Origin: Spongiibacter tropicus DSM 19543
GTDB lineage: Bacteria > Pseudomonadota > Gammaproteobacteria > Pseudomonadales > Spongiibacteraceae
NCBI RefSeq assembly: GCF_000420325.1
Contig: NZ_ATUS01000001.1
Location: forward strand, 686,463 to 750,462
DNA: 64,000 nucleotides
Direction of reading: 5' to 3'
Of this stretch, positions 35,259 to 44,713 are shown piece after piece (the stretch's first letter is position 1; each line of letters begins with the position of its first letter). Made by a program: the position numbers and the translations under genes. The notes beneath the pieces are model-generated. The model was given only the letters and a program-made list of their open reading frames with translations, was not told where the DNA came from and did not search any database.

Positions 35259-36070
35259 TGGCCGTTTCGATGACAGCGCCGACGAAATCCGTCCTCATTA
35301 CCGGCGCCGCCAGCGGACTGGGCTGGGAACTGGCGCAGCAGTGTTTCGCGCGGGGCGACCGGCTGCTGCTGGTCGATCGCGATGCCGTGTTGCTCACGCA
35401 GCGCGAGGCCACACTCAATGATCCGACGCGGGTGTTGAGCTGCGTGGCGGATCTGTCCGAAGCCAGCGGCATTGCCGCCACCCTCGACGCAGCAAAGCAG
35501 CTGCCGCAACTGGATGTACTGATCAATAACGCGGGAATTACCCATCGCTCACTGGCAGGCAATACCGACCCCAAAGTGTTTCGCAAGGTCATGGCCATCG
35601 ACTGGCAGGCACCGGTTGAGCTGGCGGTCGGTCTGCTTCCCGCACTGCGCCAACAGCGCGGCTGCATTATCAATATCGGTTCAATGGCGGGCTGGATGCC
35701 GGTGCTGGGCCGGGCGGCGTACTGCAGCGCCAAATCGGCGCTGGGACAGTTCTTTGAAGTGCTGCGCGCGGAAGAGAAAGACAACGGCGTCAAGGTGTTG
35801 ATGGTCTACCCCGCTTTTGTGAACACCTCCATTGAGCAAAATGCCTTGGGCGCCGATGGCGGCAAAGCGCAACACGCCCGCTCCACCATCGGTGGCATAG
35901 GCGAAGCCGCCCCGCTGGCGACGGCGATTCTGCGCGCCATGGATCGCGGTCAGGCTCAGCTCTTCCCGCACCGGGGAATCTGGCTGGCAAGCCTGTTGTG
36001 GCGACTGGCCCCCGGACTGTTTCACACCCTGATGCGCCGCAAGTTTGCGGTGGAATTGCAACAGATTTGA
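35258..36070 (+). CDS. Classical short-chain dehydrogenase/reductase
   Basis: 270 residues. GAASGLGWELA is the TGxxxGxG cofactor site, VDRD gives an Asp suggesting NAD preference, NNAG is present, and SMAGWMPVLGRAAYCSAKSA contains the Ser and YxxxK catalytic set. A TGATG overlap with the preceding SDR shows coupled translation. Oxidation or reduction of an alcohol/ketone in the pathway is inferred. Confidence 0.93.
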   Translation: MAVSMTAPTKSVLITGAASGLGWELAQQCFARGDRLLLVDRDAVLLTQREATLNDPTRVLSCVADLSEASGIAATLDAAKQLPQLDVLINNAGITHRSLAGNTDPKVFRKVMAIDWQAPVELAVGLLPALRQQRGCIINIGSMAGWMPVLGRAAYCSAKSALGQFFEVLRAEEKDNGVKVLMVYPAFVNTSIEQNALGADGGKAQHARSTIGGIGEAAPLATAILRAMDRGQAQLFPHRGIWLASLLWRLAPGLFHTLMRRKFAVELQQI

Positions 36071-36084
36071 GTTTGGAGACCACA

Positions 36085-36816
36085 ATGGACCCATGGATGT
36101 GGCTGGGCCTGTGTATTTTTATCGCCTTTGGCATCGAGGCCATTACCGGCTTTGGCAGCATTGTCATCGCGCTTTCATTGGGCGCCCTGCTGCTGCCCAT
36201 TGACGCCATGCTGCCGGTACTGGTGCCGTTGAACATCTGTATGACCAGCTATCTCGCCATTCGCCACCGCCAGCATATTCACTGGCCGACCCTGCTGAAA
36301 ATGATTCTGCCATTGATGGTGGGCGGCACACTGCTGGGCTATCTGCTGCGCCCGGCACTGGGTGACAACACCCTGCAAATCCTGTTTGGCGCCTTGGTTA
36401 TCTGGTTTGCGGCTAGAGAACTGTGGCGCAGCATCCGGGGATTAAAGGTCAGTCAGCACGGCAGCGGGTGGACCCGTAGCTGGATGTTGGTCGCGGGCAT
36501 CACCCACGGCCTGTTCGCCTCGGGCGGACCGCTGCTGGTCTACGCGCTGACCGGCACGCAACTGTCGAAATCGGCCTTTCGCGCCACGCTGATCAGCGTC
36601 TGGCTGAGCCTCAACGGCCTGCTGACAGTGGTCTTTGCACTCGATGGCAGCCTGCTGCCAGCACTGCCCCGCATTGGCATGATGCTGCCAGTGCTGCTGG
36701 CCGGTGTAGTGATTGGCGAATTTCTGCATCACCGGGTCAACGAGAACCGATTCAAGCAACTGGTCTATACCCTGCTATTACTGACGGGCGCCCTGCTCAT
36801 CATCACCACGCTGTAA
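36085..36816 (+). CDS. TauE/SafE-family permease
   Basis: 243 residues with about eight helices. GIEAITGFGSIVIALSLGA near the N-terminus and ITHGLFASGGPLLVYALTG in the second half are the paired TauE/SafE repeats (TGFG and GxxGGGGP-like). The family moves organosulfonates, sulfite or other small anions. The ATG at 36085 follows GGAGAC; the open frame extends upstream to 35998 without family similarity. In this cluster it may export a small acid such as sulfite or a carboxylate. Its transported compound is not known. Confidence 0.88.
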   Translation: MDPWMWLGLCIFIAFGIEAITGFGSIVIALSLGALLLPIDAMLPVLVPLNICMTSYLAIRHRQHIHWPTLLKMILPLMVGGTLLGYLLRPALGDNTLQILFGALVIWFAARELWRSIRGLKVSQHGSGWTRSWMLVAGITHGLFASGGPLLVYALTGTQLSKSAFRATLISVWLSLNGLLTVVFALDGSLLPALPRIGMMLPVLLAGVVIGEFLHHRVNENRFKQLVYTLLLLTGALLIITTL

Positions 36817-36849
36817 GCGCAGGCCGATAACAACAATAAGGAGTACGCC

Positions 36850-39240
36850 ATGACTAAGAATACCGCCCATCGCGCCTCGCGCCTCAGACAGGTGCCGGCG
36901 AGTCTGGCCGTTGCCACCCTGGCGCTGTCCGGCACGGCGCTGGCACAGCCGAATAAACCCGCACGCGTCATCGAAGAAGTGGTGGTAACCGCCCAGAAAT
37001 CCCAGCAGAGCCTGCAGGATGTGCCCATCTCCATCAGCGCCCTGTCCGGCGACTTCATGCAGGAGAATGCGATAGGCGACCTCGTGGAAGTCTCCACCTA
37101 CGTGCCCAATGTGCGGGTGGAATTTACCAGTCCCTCCTCGCCGCAGGTGTTTATCCGCGGCTTCGGCACCAACAGCTTCAACCCCAGCTTTGAACCCGCC
37201 GTAGGGCTGGTGCAGGACGAAGTCTTCTTCGGCCGTCCCTCGTATTTCAGCGAATCGATGTACGACCTCGATCGCGTGGAAGTGTTGCGCGGCCCCCAGG
37301 GCACGCTATTCGGCAAAAACACCATTGCCGGGGTCTTCAACGTCGCCAGCCGCGGCGCACCGGCCAACGTCGGCAGTGAAGGCAGACTGGCCTATAAACA
37401 CGAAGAATACGGCGAACAACGGCTTGAAGCGGCTCTCGGCTACCGCCTCTCGCCCAGCCTCGGCCTGCGCATCGCCGTGCTGGACTGGCAGCGCGACGGG
37501 CGACTGGAAAACACCTTTTTGGACCGTAAAGAAGACGACCGCGATCAGCAGGCCTGGCGCCTGAAACTGGAGTGGCAACCCCGCGATGATCTCAGCCTGG
37601 AGCTGCTTGCCCAGCAATCCGATACCCACGTCAACTTCTGGCCCCGGCAGTTGATGGCGCTGGATCAGGATACGCGGGACTACCTGCAGAACTTCGACCC
37701 CGAGATCGAAGACGATCCCTATGACTTCCAGACCAGTTTCAGCGAACCCGGTACGCTCTATCAGGGCTCCGATACTCTGAGCGTGAAAGCAAATTGGGAT
37801 ATCGGCCCCGTCGGTGGCTTGAATGCGCTGGACACAACCATTATCGCGGCTGTGTCATGGCTGGACGTGGAGCAAAGTCAGGATCTCGATGTCTCCCCTG
37901 CCGACCTGCTGAATTTGGACGAAGTGGACGACTACCGCCAAACCTCGCTGGAATGGCGTTTCAGCGGCAGCGCCGATAGCCTGTTCGGGCTCGGGCAGAG
38001 CGTCGAGTTTATTGCCGGTGCCTACTACTTCCAGTCCGACTTCAATATCATCGCCGATATTATCGTGGGGCAGGACATCGCCTCCTACCTGGTCACCAAG
38101 GACGCCCAGCAAATGCTGACCGGCAGCCTGGATGTGCCCGGCAATCCACTGGGCGGGCTGCTCGGTGGCCTCGTTCCGCCGCTGACAGACCTGATTAATG
38201 AAACCGACTACTACCGTTTCGACTACTTTCAGGACACGGAAGCTGTCGCCCTGTTCGGTCAGGTATCCTGGGACATTACCGACAAGTGGGTACTGACACC
38301 GGGACTGCGCTACAACTCGGAAACCAAGAAATCCACGCCCACCGGCACCGCAGTCTGTACCAATAAAGGGCTGCTGCCCTGCCTGACGGCCACGCTGGTC
38401 GGCGGCCAGGATTACGCGCCGGGCACCATCGAGCGCAAAGAGAGCAAGCTGTCACCCAAGCTGTCGCTCAGCTATTACCTCACCGATGCCATCTCCTTTT
38501 ACGCCGCCGCCTCCATGGGTTTCAAAAGCGGGGGCGTAAACGCCATCTCCTTCTCCGGCGAGGGTCTGGAATACGAGCCGGAGCAGGCGCGCTCCATCGA
38601 GCTAGGGATGCGCAGCCAACTGCTGGACAACACCCTTAAATTTAACGCCACCTTGTACCGCATGGATTTCGACGACCTGCAAGTGCTCGCCTTCAACGGC
38701 CTGTTCTTCGACGTCAATAACGCCGCTGCCGCCTACTCAGAAGGCCTGGAAACTGACATTCAATGGCTGACACCCTACACACCGCTGAGCATCGATGCCT
38801 CCATTGGCTACCTGCGCGCCCGCTACAAAGACTACGACTCAGCCCCGGCACCGATCACAATGGGCATGGGTGCCCAGCAGGACCTGAGCGGAAAAACCCT
38901 CGCCTTTGCACCGGAAGTCAGCGCCACCCTGAGCCCATCACTGGAATACAGTTTCGGCAACCTACAACTGAAAGCGACTTTGAATATCCAGTACCGCAGC
39001 GAACACTTCACCGACACCGACCTCGACCCCAACACAGAGATTCCCGACACCACCCAGTACGCCGGGAATCTCTCCCTGCGTCATGCCTTGCAGGGCTGGG
39101 CACTGACTATCGGCGGCAAAAATCTCACGGACGAACGCCGCCTGAATCAGGTCATTGATACGGCGCTGTTCCCCGGCACCTACAACCCCAGCCAGAATCC
39201 GGGGCGCAGTGTGTTTGCCAGTGTGAGTGTGGATTGGTAG
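36850..39240 (+). CDS. TonB-dependent receptor (FMO cluster)
   Basis: 796 residues. Signal peptide to about residue 34; TonB-box-like IEEVVVTAQKSQQSLQDVPI; plug with VFIRGFGTNSFNPSFEPAVG, LDRVEVLRGPQGTLFGKNT and GVFNVASRG; a barrel ending GRSVFASVSVDW with C-terminal Trp. AAGGAG precedes the start. This is the Caulobacter/sphingomonad-like TBDR class that takes up plant, terpenoid, steroid or aromatic compounds rather than siderophores. It closes the FMO/BASS/SDR/TauE cluster and probably provides the outer-membrane step. Confidence 0.94.
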   Translation: MTKNTAHRASRLRQVPASLAVATLALSGTALAQPNKPARVIEEVVVTAQKSQQSLQDVPISISALSGDFMQENAIGDLVEVSTYVPNVRVEFTSPSSPQVFIRGFGTNSFNPSFEPAVGLVQDEVFFGRPSYFSESMYDLDRVEVLRGPQGTLFGKNTIAGVFNVASRGAPANVGSEGRLAYKHEEYGEQRLEAALGYRLSPSLGLRIAVLDWQRDGRLENTFLDRKEDDRDQQAWRLKLEWQPRDDLSLELLAQQSDTHVNFWPRQLMALDQDTRDYLQNFDPEIEDDPYDFQTSFSEPGTLYQGSDTLSVKANWDIGPVGGLNALDTTIIAAVSWLDVEQSQDLDVSPADLLNLDEVDDYRQTSLEWRFSGSADSLFGLGQSVEFIAGAYYFQSDFNIIADIIVGQDIASYLVTKDAQQMLTGSLDVPGNPLGGLLGGLVPPLTDLINETDYYRFDYFQDTEAVALFGQVSWDITDKWVLTPGLRYNSETKKSTPTGTAVCTNKGLLPCLTATLVGGQDYAPGTIERKESKLSPKLSLSYYLTDAISFYAAASMGFKSGGVNAISFSGEGLEYEPEQARSIELGMRSQLLDNTLKFNATLYRMDFDDLQVLAFNGLFFDVNNAAAAYSEGLETDIQWLTPYTPLSIDASIGYLRARYKDYDSAPAPITMGMGAQQDLSGKTLAFAPEVSATLSPSLEYSFGNLQLKATLNIQYRSEHFTDTDLDPNTEIPDTTQYAGNLSLRHALQGWALTIGGKNLTDERRLNQVIDTALFPGTYNPSQNPGRSVFASVSVDW

Positions 39241-39258
39241 CGGCCAAACGATCGCCGC

Positions 39259-40461
39259 TTAACAGAGCTCCAACAGCATCGCCGTTCCCGTGCCAGCAGC
39301 GCCGCTGGCGGCGACAATACCCCGCCGCTGGCCGCGACGCTCAAGCTCATCCAGCAGCGTGCCAGCCATCATGGCGCCGGTCGCCCCCATGGGGTGGCCG
39401 AGGGCAATCACACCGCCGTTAACATTCAGCTTGTCCTCGCTGATACCGAGGTCACGCTGACATTTCACAACGGTGGCGGCAAAAGCCTCATGCAGTTCAA
39501 ACAGGTCGATATCATCGGCCGTTAAACCCTGTTCGCGCATTAATTTTTGCGCGGCGGCACTGCAGCCAGAGATCACCGTCAGCGGGTCATCACAAATACT
39601 GGCAACCGCGCATATACGTGCCCGGGGCTGGTGGCCCAGCCGTTCTCCCAGTGCCTGATTACCCACTAGCACCAGTGCCGCACCGTCCGCCATCGCCGGG
39701 GAGTTCCCCGCTGAGTGAATATGCTGAATTTCACGCAACTCGCTATTTGCCTTGAGCTGGAGGGCGTCAACACCTTTGGCACCTGGCTCAGCAAAAGCCG
39801 GCGGCATTTGTGCCAACGACGCCAGAGTGGTGCTGTCGCGAATGCACTCGTCCCGCTCGATGCGAATGCCTCTTACCGGGTTTTCGACGGGAATAATCGA
39901 GCTAAACCACCCTTCATCGCGGGCGCGGGCCGCCCGCTGCTGGCTGAGCAAGGCAATACAATCCGCCTCTTCGCGGCTAACCCCGTATTGTGACGCAATT
40001 AAATCTGCGCCATTACCCATCATCAGCATCTGACAACGCGCCGCCATTTTCGGGTCGAGAAAAACGCTTGCTTTGTCAGACAGCATCGGCACGCGCGACA
40101 TCATTTCCACGCCACCAGCCAACACCATCCCCGCCTGACCAGCCTGTACTTTCAACGCGGCGAAATTGATCGCGTCCAGTCCCGACGAGCAGAAGCGATT
40201 GATAGTAATACCGGGAATATGTGTCGGCCACCCGGCATACAAGAGAGAGGTTTTAGCGATATTAGCGGCCTGCTCCTCCGCTTGCGTTACGCAGCCGAGA
40301 ATGACATCGTCTACTTGATTTCTGTCGATACCATTTCTATCCACCACAGCGTCGAACAGCACTGCCATCAGACCTTGTGGGAGTAGGTCATAGAGACCAC
40401 CACTCTCCTTGGCACGCCCGCGCGGTGTGCGAATGGCATCGTAAATATAGGCTGAGTTCAT
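39259..40461 (-). CDS. Thiolase-family acetyl-CoA acetyltransferase with Cys-to-Ser at the second active site
   Basis: 400 residues, standard size for degradative thiolases. The nucleophile Cys91 is in [10 protein letters not shown] and the His is in [17 protein letters not shown]. The C-terminal motif, normally CxGGGxG, reads [12 protein letters not shown] (Ser386 replaces the proton-shuttling Cys). Family knowledge says the first Cys carries the acyl group and the second activates or protonates the acetyl carbanion, so activity may be altered toward a different chemistry or slowed. Its start overlaps the stop of the next gene upstream in the operon (TGATG), so it is the last gene of the minus-strand four-gene operon. 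Confidence 0.9.
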   Translation of the reverse strand: MNSAYIYDAIRTPRGRAKESGGLYDLLPQGLMAVLFDAVVDRNGIDRNQVDDVILGCVTQAEEQAANIAKTSLLYAGWPTHIPGITINRFCSSGLDAINFAALKVQAGQAGMVLAGGVEMMSRVPMLSDKASVFLDPKMAARCQMLMMGNGADLIASQYGVSREEADCIALLSQQRAARARDEGWFSSIIPVENPVRGIRIERDECIRDSTTLASLAQMPPAFAEPGAKGVDALQLKANSELREIQHIHSAGNSPAMADGAALVLVGNQALGERLGHQPRARICAVASICDDPLTVISGCSAAAQKLMREQGLTADDIDLFELHEAFAATVVKCQRDLGISEDKLNVNGGVIALGHPMGATGAMMAGTLLDELERRGQRRGIVAASGAAGTGTAMLLELC

Positions 40462-41693
40462 CAGTTCACCCCAACAATAATGCTGGCGCAGGTTGTTGCA
40501 CTGCCACCGAGATTAAAAGTCGCCATGTTCTCGGCGCCCGCAATTTGATTTTTCCCTGCCTGACCAGTCACCTGCTTATAGCAATCGAGCAACATACGAA
40601 CGCCTGTCGCCCCAACAGGGTGCCCTTGACCAATGAGTCCCCCGCTGGCATTGATGGGAAAGTCACCGTCACGAGCAATACGCCCCTCCTCCACAGCCTT
40701 CCAACTTTCGCCCGGCGCAGTGAGCCCGCAGTGATCGATCACCATGTACTCGGTAATGGAGAAACAGTCGTGCACCTCGAGGCCATCAAGCGCCTTCAGA
40801 TCAGACATACCTGCCCGGCTAAGGGCATCGCGGATAAGTTGATTCACATGGGGGAACAGCAGCGGCTTGCCCTCGCTCAACTGCAGCTTGGTATCTAGCG
40901 CGATGGCGGATGAACGGTGCCCCCAGCCTTTAATGCGTGGAATATCGCTTAACGAGAGGCCGTGAGCGGCGGCGTAATCCTTTGCCGCCGCCTCACTCGC
41001 CAGAAAGACGCAGGCGGCGCCATCGGTAATCTGTCCGCAATCAGATTTTCGAATGCGCCCGTCGATAACAGGGTTGTGGATATCACTGTTGCTGAAAAAG
41101 GCGTCGTCAACACTCCAGCCCCGCGTCTGCGCCAGCGGATTGTCTTTGGCGTTACCGTAATTGATGCGCGAGATCGCCTTGAGATGATCGGTGTTTATGC
41201 CGTGACGCCGCTCATATTCGTCGACGATACGATTAAACATGTGGGGCCAGGGGTATTCGCAGTGCTGAGCCTCGTAACCCCGCCAAGTTGCGGACCCGAG
41301 GTATTCGGCGCCGGTCTTACCCGGCACATTGCGCATCAGCTCCATACCCAGCACACAGGCGATATCATAGTCGCCGCAGCGAATATCTCTGATGGCGCCC
41401 AGCAAAGCCATCGACCCCGAAGCGCAGGCCGCTTCGTGGCGGCTGGTCGGCATGCCATTCAACTCTGGATAGGCCTGGGCGAAAAACCCACCCAGCAGGC
41501 CCTGCCCCGCGAACAGGTCGCCGACAAAGTTGCCGACGTGTCCAACCTGAATCTGCTCGGGTGACAAGCCCGTCGCCGCCAAGGCGTCATCCAGTACCGC
41601 CTTGAATAAGTCAAAACTGTCCAAGTCTTCTCGGGCCCAATTGCGGGCAAAATCGGTTTGGCTGCCGCCAAGCACATATACCGTCATGTTCAT
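40461..41693 (-). CDS. SCP2-type thiolase
   Basis: 410 residues of the SCP-x/SCP2-thiolase (acetyl-CoA acetyltransferase-like, lipid-transfer) family. EAACASGSMALLGAI contains the nucleophile Cys; EVHDCFSITEY is the HDCF motif of the group; NASGGLIGQGHPVGATG and FNLGGSATTCASIIVG follow. The ATG at 41693 has GAGGGAG ahead of it; the frame runs further up to 41870 without similarity. Close relatives act on 3-oxoacyl-CoA side chains, or as retro-aldolases with a DUF35 partner, which is absent here. Confidence 0.9.
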   Translation of the reverse strand: MNMTVYVLGGSQTDFARNWAREDLDSFDLFKAVLDDALAATGLSPEQIQVGHVGNFVGDLFAGQGLLGGFFAQAYPELNGMPTSRHEAACASGSMALLGAIRDIRCGDYDIACVLGMELMRNVPGKTGAEYLGSATWRGYEAQHCEYPWPHMFNRIVDEYERRHGINTDHLKAISRINYGNAKDNPLAQTRGWSVDDAFFSNSDIHNPVIDGRIRKSDCGQITDGAACVFLASEAAAKDYAAAHGLSLSDIPRIKGWGHRSSAIALDTKLQLSEGKPLLFPHVNQLIRDALSRAGMSDLKALDGLEVHDCFSITEYMVIDHCGLTAPGESWKAVEEGRIARDGDFPINASGGLIGQGHPVGATGVRMLLDCYKQVTGQAGKNQIAGAENMATFNLGGSATTCASIIVGVN

Positions 41694-41736
41694 GCTCCCT
41701 CGTATTGTTATGGTAGTCAGGAAAAACCGCGCAAGC

Positions 41737-43383
41737 TCAGCCCGCGATCTGCTCTTGCAAGACGAAACGCTGAACTTTGCCCAGCGCATTTCTCGGCAAT
41801 ACCTCCAGTAACTCCAGACGCTCGGGCAACTTGATACGGGAAACGCCCTTGGCCTGCAGATAACGAACAATGTCGTCCAAGGATGGCGCTAGTTCTTGCG
41901 ACACCGGCACCACGCAGGCACAAATACGCTCTCCCAGCACGCTGTCGGGATAGGCGCAAACGGCCGCCTCTCTCGCACCGGGCAGCCCTTCCAGCAACAC
42001 ATCCAGCTCGGATGGCGACAGCTTCATGCCGCCGCGATTAATGATGTCTTTGCAACGCCCGGCAATGCGATAAAACTGCTGTGCATCCCCGCAGATCTCC
42101 ACCAGATCACCGGTGAGGAAATATCCATCCTCAGTAAAGACCTCGGTATTGTCGCTATGCCAGTAGCCGTCAAAGACGGTGGGACCTTTCACCGCCAGCT
42201 CCCCGGCGATACCCGGCTCGGTGATCTCATCGCCGGTTTCGGGGTTCAGCACCTTTGTCCAGATCGTTTTACTCGCGGCAGAGGGCCACTCCAGCCCGGG
42301 GCTGCCGAAGCGAGGGAACATATAGGCGCGTACACTGGGATCGGGAACATCTTTGGGCTTGGAGAGCAGGTTGATTCCCTCATTCGAGCCGTAGTAATTG
42401 ACGATGCACTTCCCATAGTCGTGCTCAAACTTTTCCATCATCCAGGGCGACAGCGGCGCTGACCCCGAGCCAATAGACCGTAGCGAGCTAAAATCAAACT
42501 GCTGCCACATCGACTCGTCCTTGGCGAGCTGATTGAGAACCGCCGGAGGAATGATGGTGAAGTTCACTCGTTCGATCTGCATCTGTGTCAAAAACACCGC
42601 GGGATCAAAAGGGTGGTGAAGAATCAGGCTGCAGCCCTGTAACACCCACGCGTAGAGAAACGCGCTTATCGATGCCATATTTACCATCGGAAAAGCGTTA
42701 AGTAGCACGTCTCCCGTTTGATAATCACCCGCTTCAATACAGTTACGCGCAACCGTTACCCACATATTGTGTGACCGTGGCACACCCTTCGGCAGCCCGG
42801 TTGTACCGGAAGTCCAGCACAGGGAAAGAATACGGTTGGCATCCGAATAATCTGGCAGGTTTGGCAGTTCCGTCGTCGTCAGCCTCAGCGTCAGCTTATC
42901 GCCAAACAGCGCGACAGCCACATCTGGTGAAAAGCAAGCAGAGCGTCGGCTGCCAAATGCTTCGCCCTTAAAAACGTCCACCGAAATAAAGGCCTTTGCG
43001 CGCGCGGCCTTGGCAAAATGCTCTAGTTCATAATCGCCATACTGAACCGGCACTGGCGAAATAATGGCGCCAATACGGCTAATCGCGAGATAGCAGACGA
43101 CCAGTTCCACGATATTAGGAAGCTGGACGATGACGACGTCATCTTCGCAAACACCAAGTTGCAATAAGTCTTGCGCCAGATTGAGACTGGCCGTTTGTAA
43201 TTCGGCATAGTTAAGGCGATGTGGTACTGATGCCACCAACGCCTCCCGATTGGGCGCATCGGCAACAGCCAACTGCGTCGGCGCCTTCTGCGCATAGTCG
43301 TCCAACAACTGGTGGAGAACCTTGCCTTCCCAAAGGCCACTTGCCTGATAGCGGTCTATCGTTGTTTGCTTGGATGTAATCAT
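41737..43383 (-). CDS. Acyl-CoA synthetase (AMP-forming)
   Basis: 548 residues, adenylate-forming. The P-loop-like motif is WTSGTTGLPKGVPRSHN (about residues 190-206), motif A5 is YYGSNEGIN, the linker is YFLTGDLVEI, and NALGKVQRF near the end carries the catalytic Lys. It activates a carboxylic acid to its CoA thioester with ATP. Second gene of the minus operon (nitronate-monooxygenase-like, ligase, SCP2 thiolase, thiolase), so it probably activates an intermediate degraded by those thiolases. Confidence 0.92.
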   Translation of the reverse strand: MITSKQTTIDRYQASGLWEGKVLHQLLDDYAQKAPTQLAVADAPNREALVASVPHRLNYAELQTASLNLAQDLLQLGVCEDDVVIVQLPNIVELVVCYLAISRIGAIISPVPVQYGDYELEHFAKAARAKAFISVDVFKGEAFGSRRSACFSPDVAVALFGDKLTLRLTTTELPNLPDYSDANRILSLCWTSGTTGLPKGVPRSHNMWVTVARNCIEAGDYQTGDVLLNAFPMVNMASISAFLYAWVLQGCSLILHHPFDPAVFLTQMQIERVNFTIIPPAVLNQLAKDESMWQQFDFSSLRSIGSGSAPLSPWMMEKFEHDYGKCIVNYYGSNEGINLLSKPKDVPDPSVRAYMFPRFGSPGLEWPSAASKTIWTKVLNPETGDEITEPGIAGELAVKGPTVFDGYWHSDNTEVFTEDGYFLTGDLVEICGDAQQFYRIAGRCKDIINRGGMKLSPSELDVLLEGLPGAREAAVCAYPDSVLGERICACVVPVSQELAPSLDDIVRYLQAKGVSRIKLPERLELLEVLPRNALGKVQRFVLQEQIAG

Positions 43384-43434
43384 GGGCTTTCCGTGTCGTT
43401 ATTATGAATTATCGTGTCGCTACGCCGCGGTAAC

Positions 43435-44400
43435 TTAAAGCGCCAGTGCCTCGCGGTACTCGCGCTGCAGTTGCTCAACAAGCTCTGCAATGGATTGCCG
43501 CGCATGGATCGCCCCGACACCCTGGCCCGCCGCCCAGATGTCGCGCCAACGCTTCGCGTCTCCGGCGGCTTTCATAAAATTGATATCCGCAGCCGCGGGC
43601 ATATTGGAAGGATCGTAGCCTCCCTGTATGAGGCTTTGACGCAGCCAGTTGGCTTTCACCCCGGTGATCGCATCGCTGGTGATAATGTCGCTACCCGATG
43701 CCTCCACGACCATTTTCTTGTATGCCTCCTGGGCCCGGCTTTCATGCGTGGGAATAAACCGCGTTCCCATATACACATAATCGGCCCCCATCACTTGTGC
43801 AGCTCGCAGAGACCGTCCCGTCGTGATCGCCCCAGACAGAATGATTTCACCGTCGAAAAATCCGCGAACCTCTTCCACAAAAGCAAAAGGAGACAGTTGC
43901 CCGGTATGACCTCCTGCGCCGGCACAAACCAGCGCCAGACCGTCGACGCCTGAGGCCGCCGCCTTGCGCGCGAAATCCAGAGAAACCACATCTGCATACA
44001 CCTTGCCGCCGTAGCTGTGTACCTGATCGACCGCATCCCGCGGACTCCCCAAGGCGGTAATTACAATCGGCGCCTGGTACTTCACTGCCAGCGCCAAATC
44101 GTCGTAGCAGCGAGGATTCGTGCGATGCATCACCAAGTTCATCGCCCAGGGCGCCGCCTCAGGGCTCTCTGCCAGAGCGGAAGTAATCTCCTGTAACCAA
44201 TGTTCAAGGTCCTCAAGTGTCCGCGCATTGGGCGATGGAAAGGACCCCACAATCCCGGCGCGACACGAGGCGATCACCATTTCAGGACCTGACAGCAGAA
44301 ACATTGGCGCCTGGATAATCGGCAACCGGAGGCGACTTTGGGTAGCGTCGGGGCCCGGCTCAGGGCGGACTCCAGAACCACGAGAAACTTCTTCTGACAT
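43435..44400 (-). CDS. Nitronate monooxygenase-like FMN protein
   Basis: 321 residues, TIM-barrel of the 2-nitropropane dioxygenase family. LPIIQAPMFLLSGPEMVIAS is the N-terminal barrel start; CAGAGGHTG and FFDGEIILSGAITTG, ALQ-like AAQVMGADYVYMGTRF give the FMN phosphate-binding part. In catabolic operons such proteins are often annotated nitronate monooxygenases, although some relatives have other FMN-dependent roles (for example enoyl reductase-like). It is the first gene of the minus operon and is divergent from the carotenoid-oxygenase operon. Confidence 0.87.
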   Translation of the reverse strand: MSEEVSRGSGVRPEPGPDATQSRLRLPIIQAPMFLLSGPEMVIASCRAGIVGSFPSPNARTLEDLEHWLQEITSALAESPEAAPWAMNLVMHRTNPRCYDDLALAVKYQAPIVITALGSPRDAVDQVHSYGGKVYADVVSLDFARKAAASGVDGLALVCAGAGGHTGQLSPFAFVEEVRGFFDGEIILSGAITTGRSLRAAQVMGADYVYMGTRFIPTHESRAQEAYKKMVVEASGSDIITSDAITGVKANWLRQSLIQGGYDPSNMPAAADINFMKAAGDAKRWRDIWAAGQGVGAIHARQSIAELVEQLQREYREALAL

Positions 44401-44713
44401 CGGTTAGCAACTCCACATCGGACGAATATTTACTTTTGTTATTGAACCAATATGCTATATCAACCCAACACATAACGACAACAAGCAGATACAAAAACCC
44501 ATAATAAAACATATAACTTATTGTTTTTTAAATAACTTAACCAAAAATAACTCAATGCCGGAAAGGCACCTGCAAAAAACACTTGCACTATTAGACTAAT
44601 AATTTATAGACTCGACAGCAAGACAAGAACAACCAGCGCGGCATTACATAGCACTGCCATATGCCAAGCACGCGTTAACCGCCAAATAACCGTATAAAAA
44701 TAGGGAGAGTTTT
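44401..44713. promoter_or_regulatory. Divergent promoter region of the two catabolic operons
   Basis: 313 AT-rich bases without a gene, between the minus-strand ligase/thiolase operon and the plus-strand carotenoid-oxygenase operon. It contains ACTTTTGTTATT (44432-44443), an ATTG-AAC-CAAT inverted repeat directly after it, and the 13-base palindrome at 44589-44601. GGGAGAG (44704-44710) is the ribosome site of the oxygenase gene. Confidence 0.6.
44589..44601. promoter_or_regulatory. Candidate HxlR operator, copy 1 (TATTAG-A-CTAATA)
   Basis: A perfect 6-1-6 palindrome. Its core TTAG-N-CTAA recurs at 51258-51266 beside the HxlR gene. HxlR proteins bind short inverted repeats near their targets, so this is a plausible site. 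The link is inference from the shared sequence and position. Confidence 0.5.

Noticed and set aside
44401-44713. AT-rich block as a sign of recent foreign insertion
   Set aside because: It is a divergent promoter region; the genes on both sides have the same composition as the rest, and no mobile-element ends are visible.
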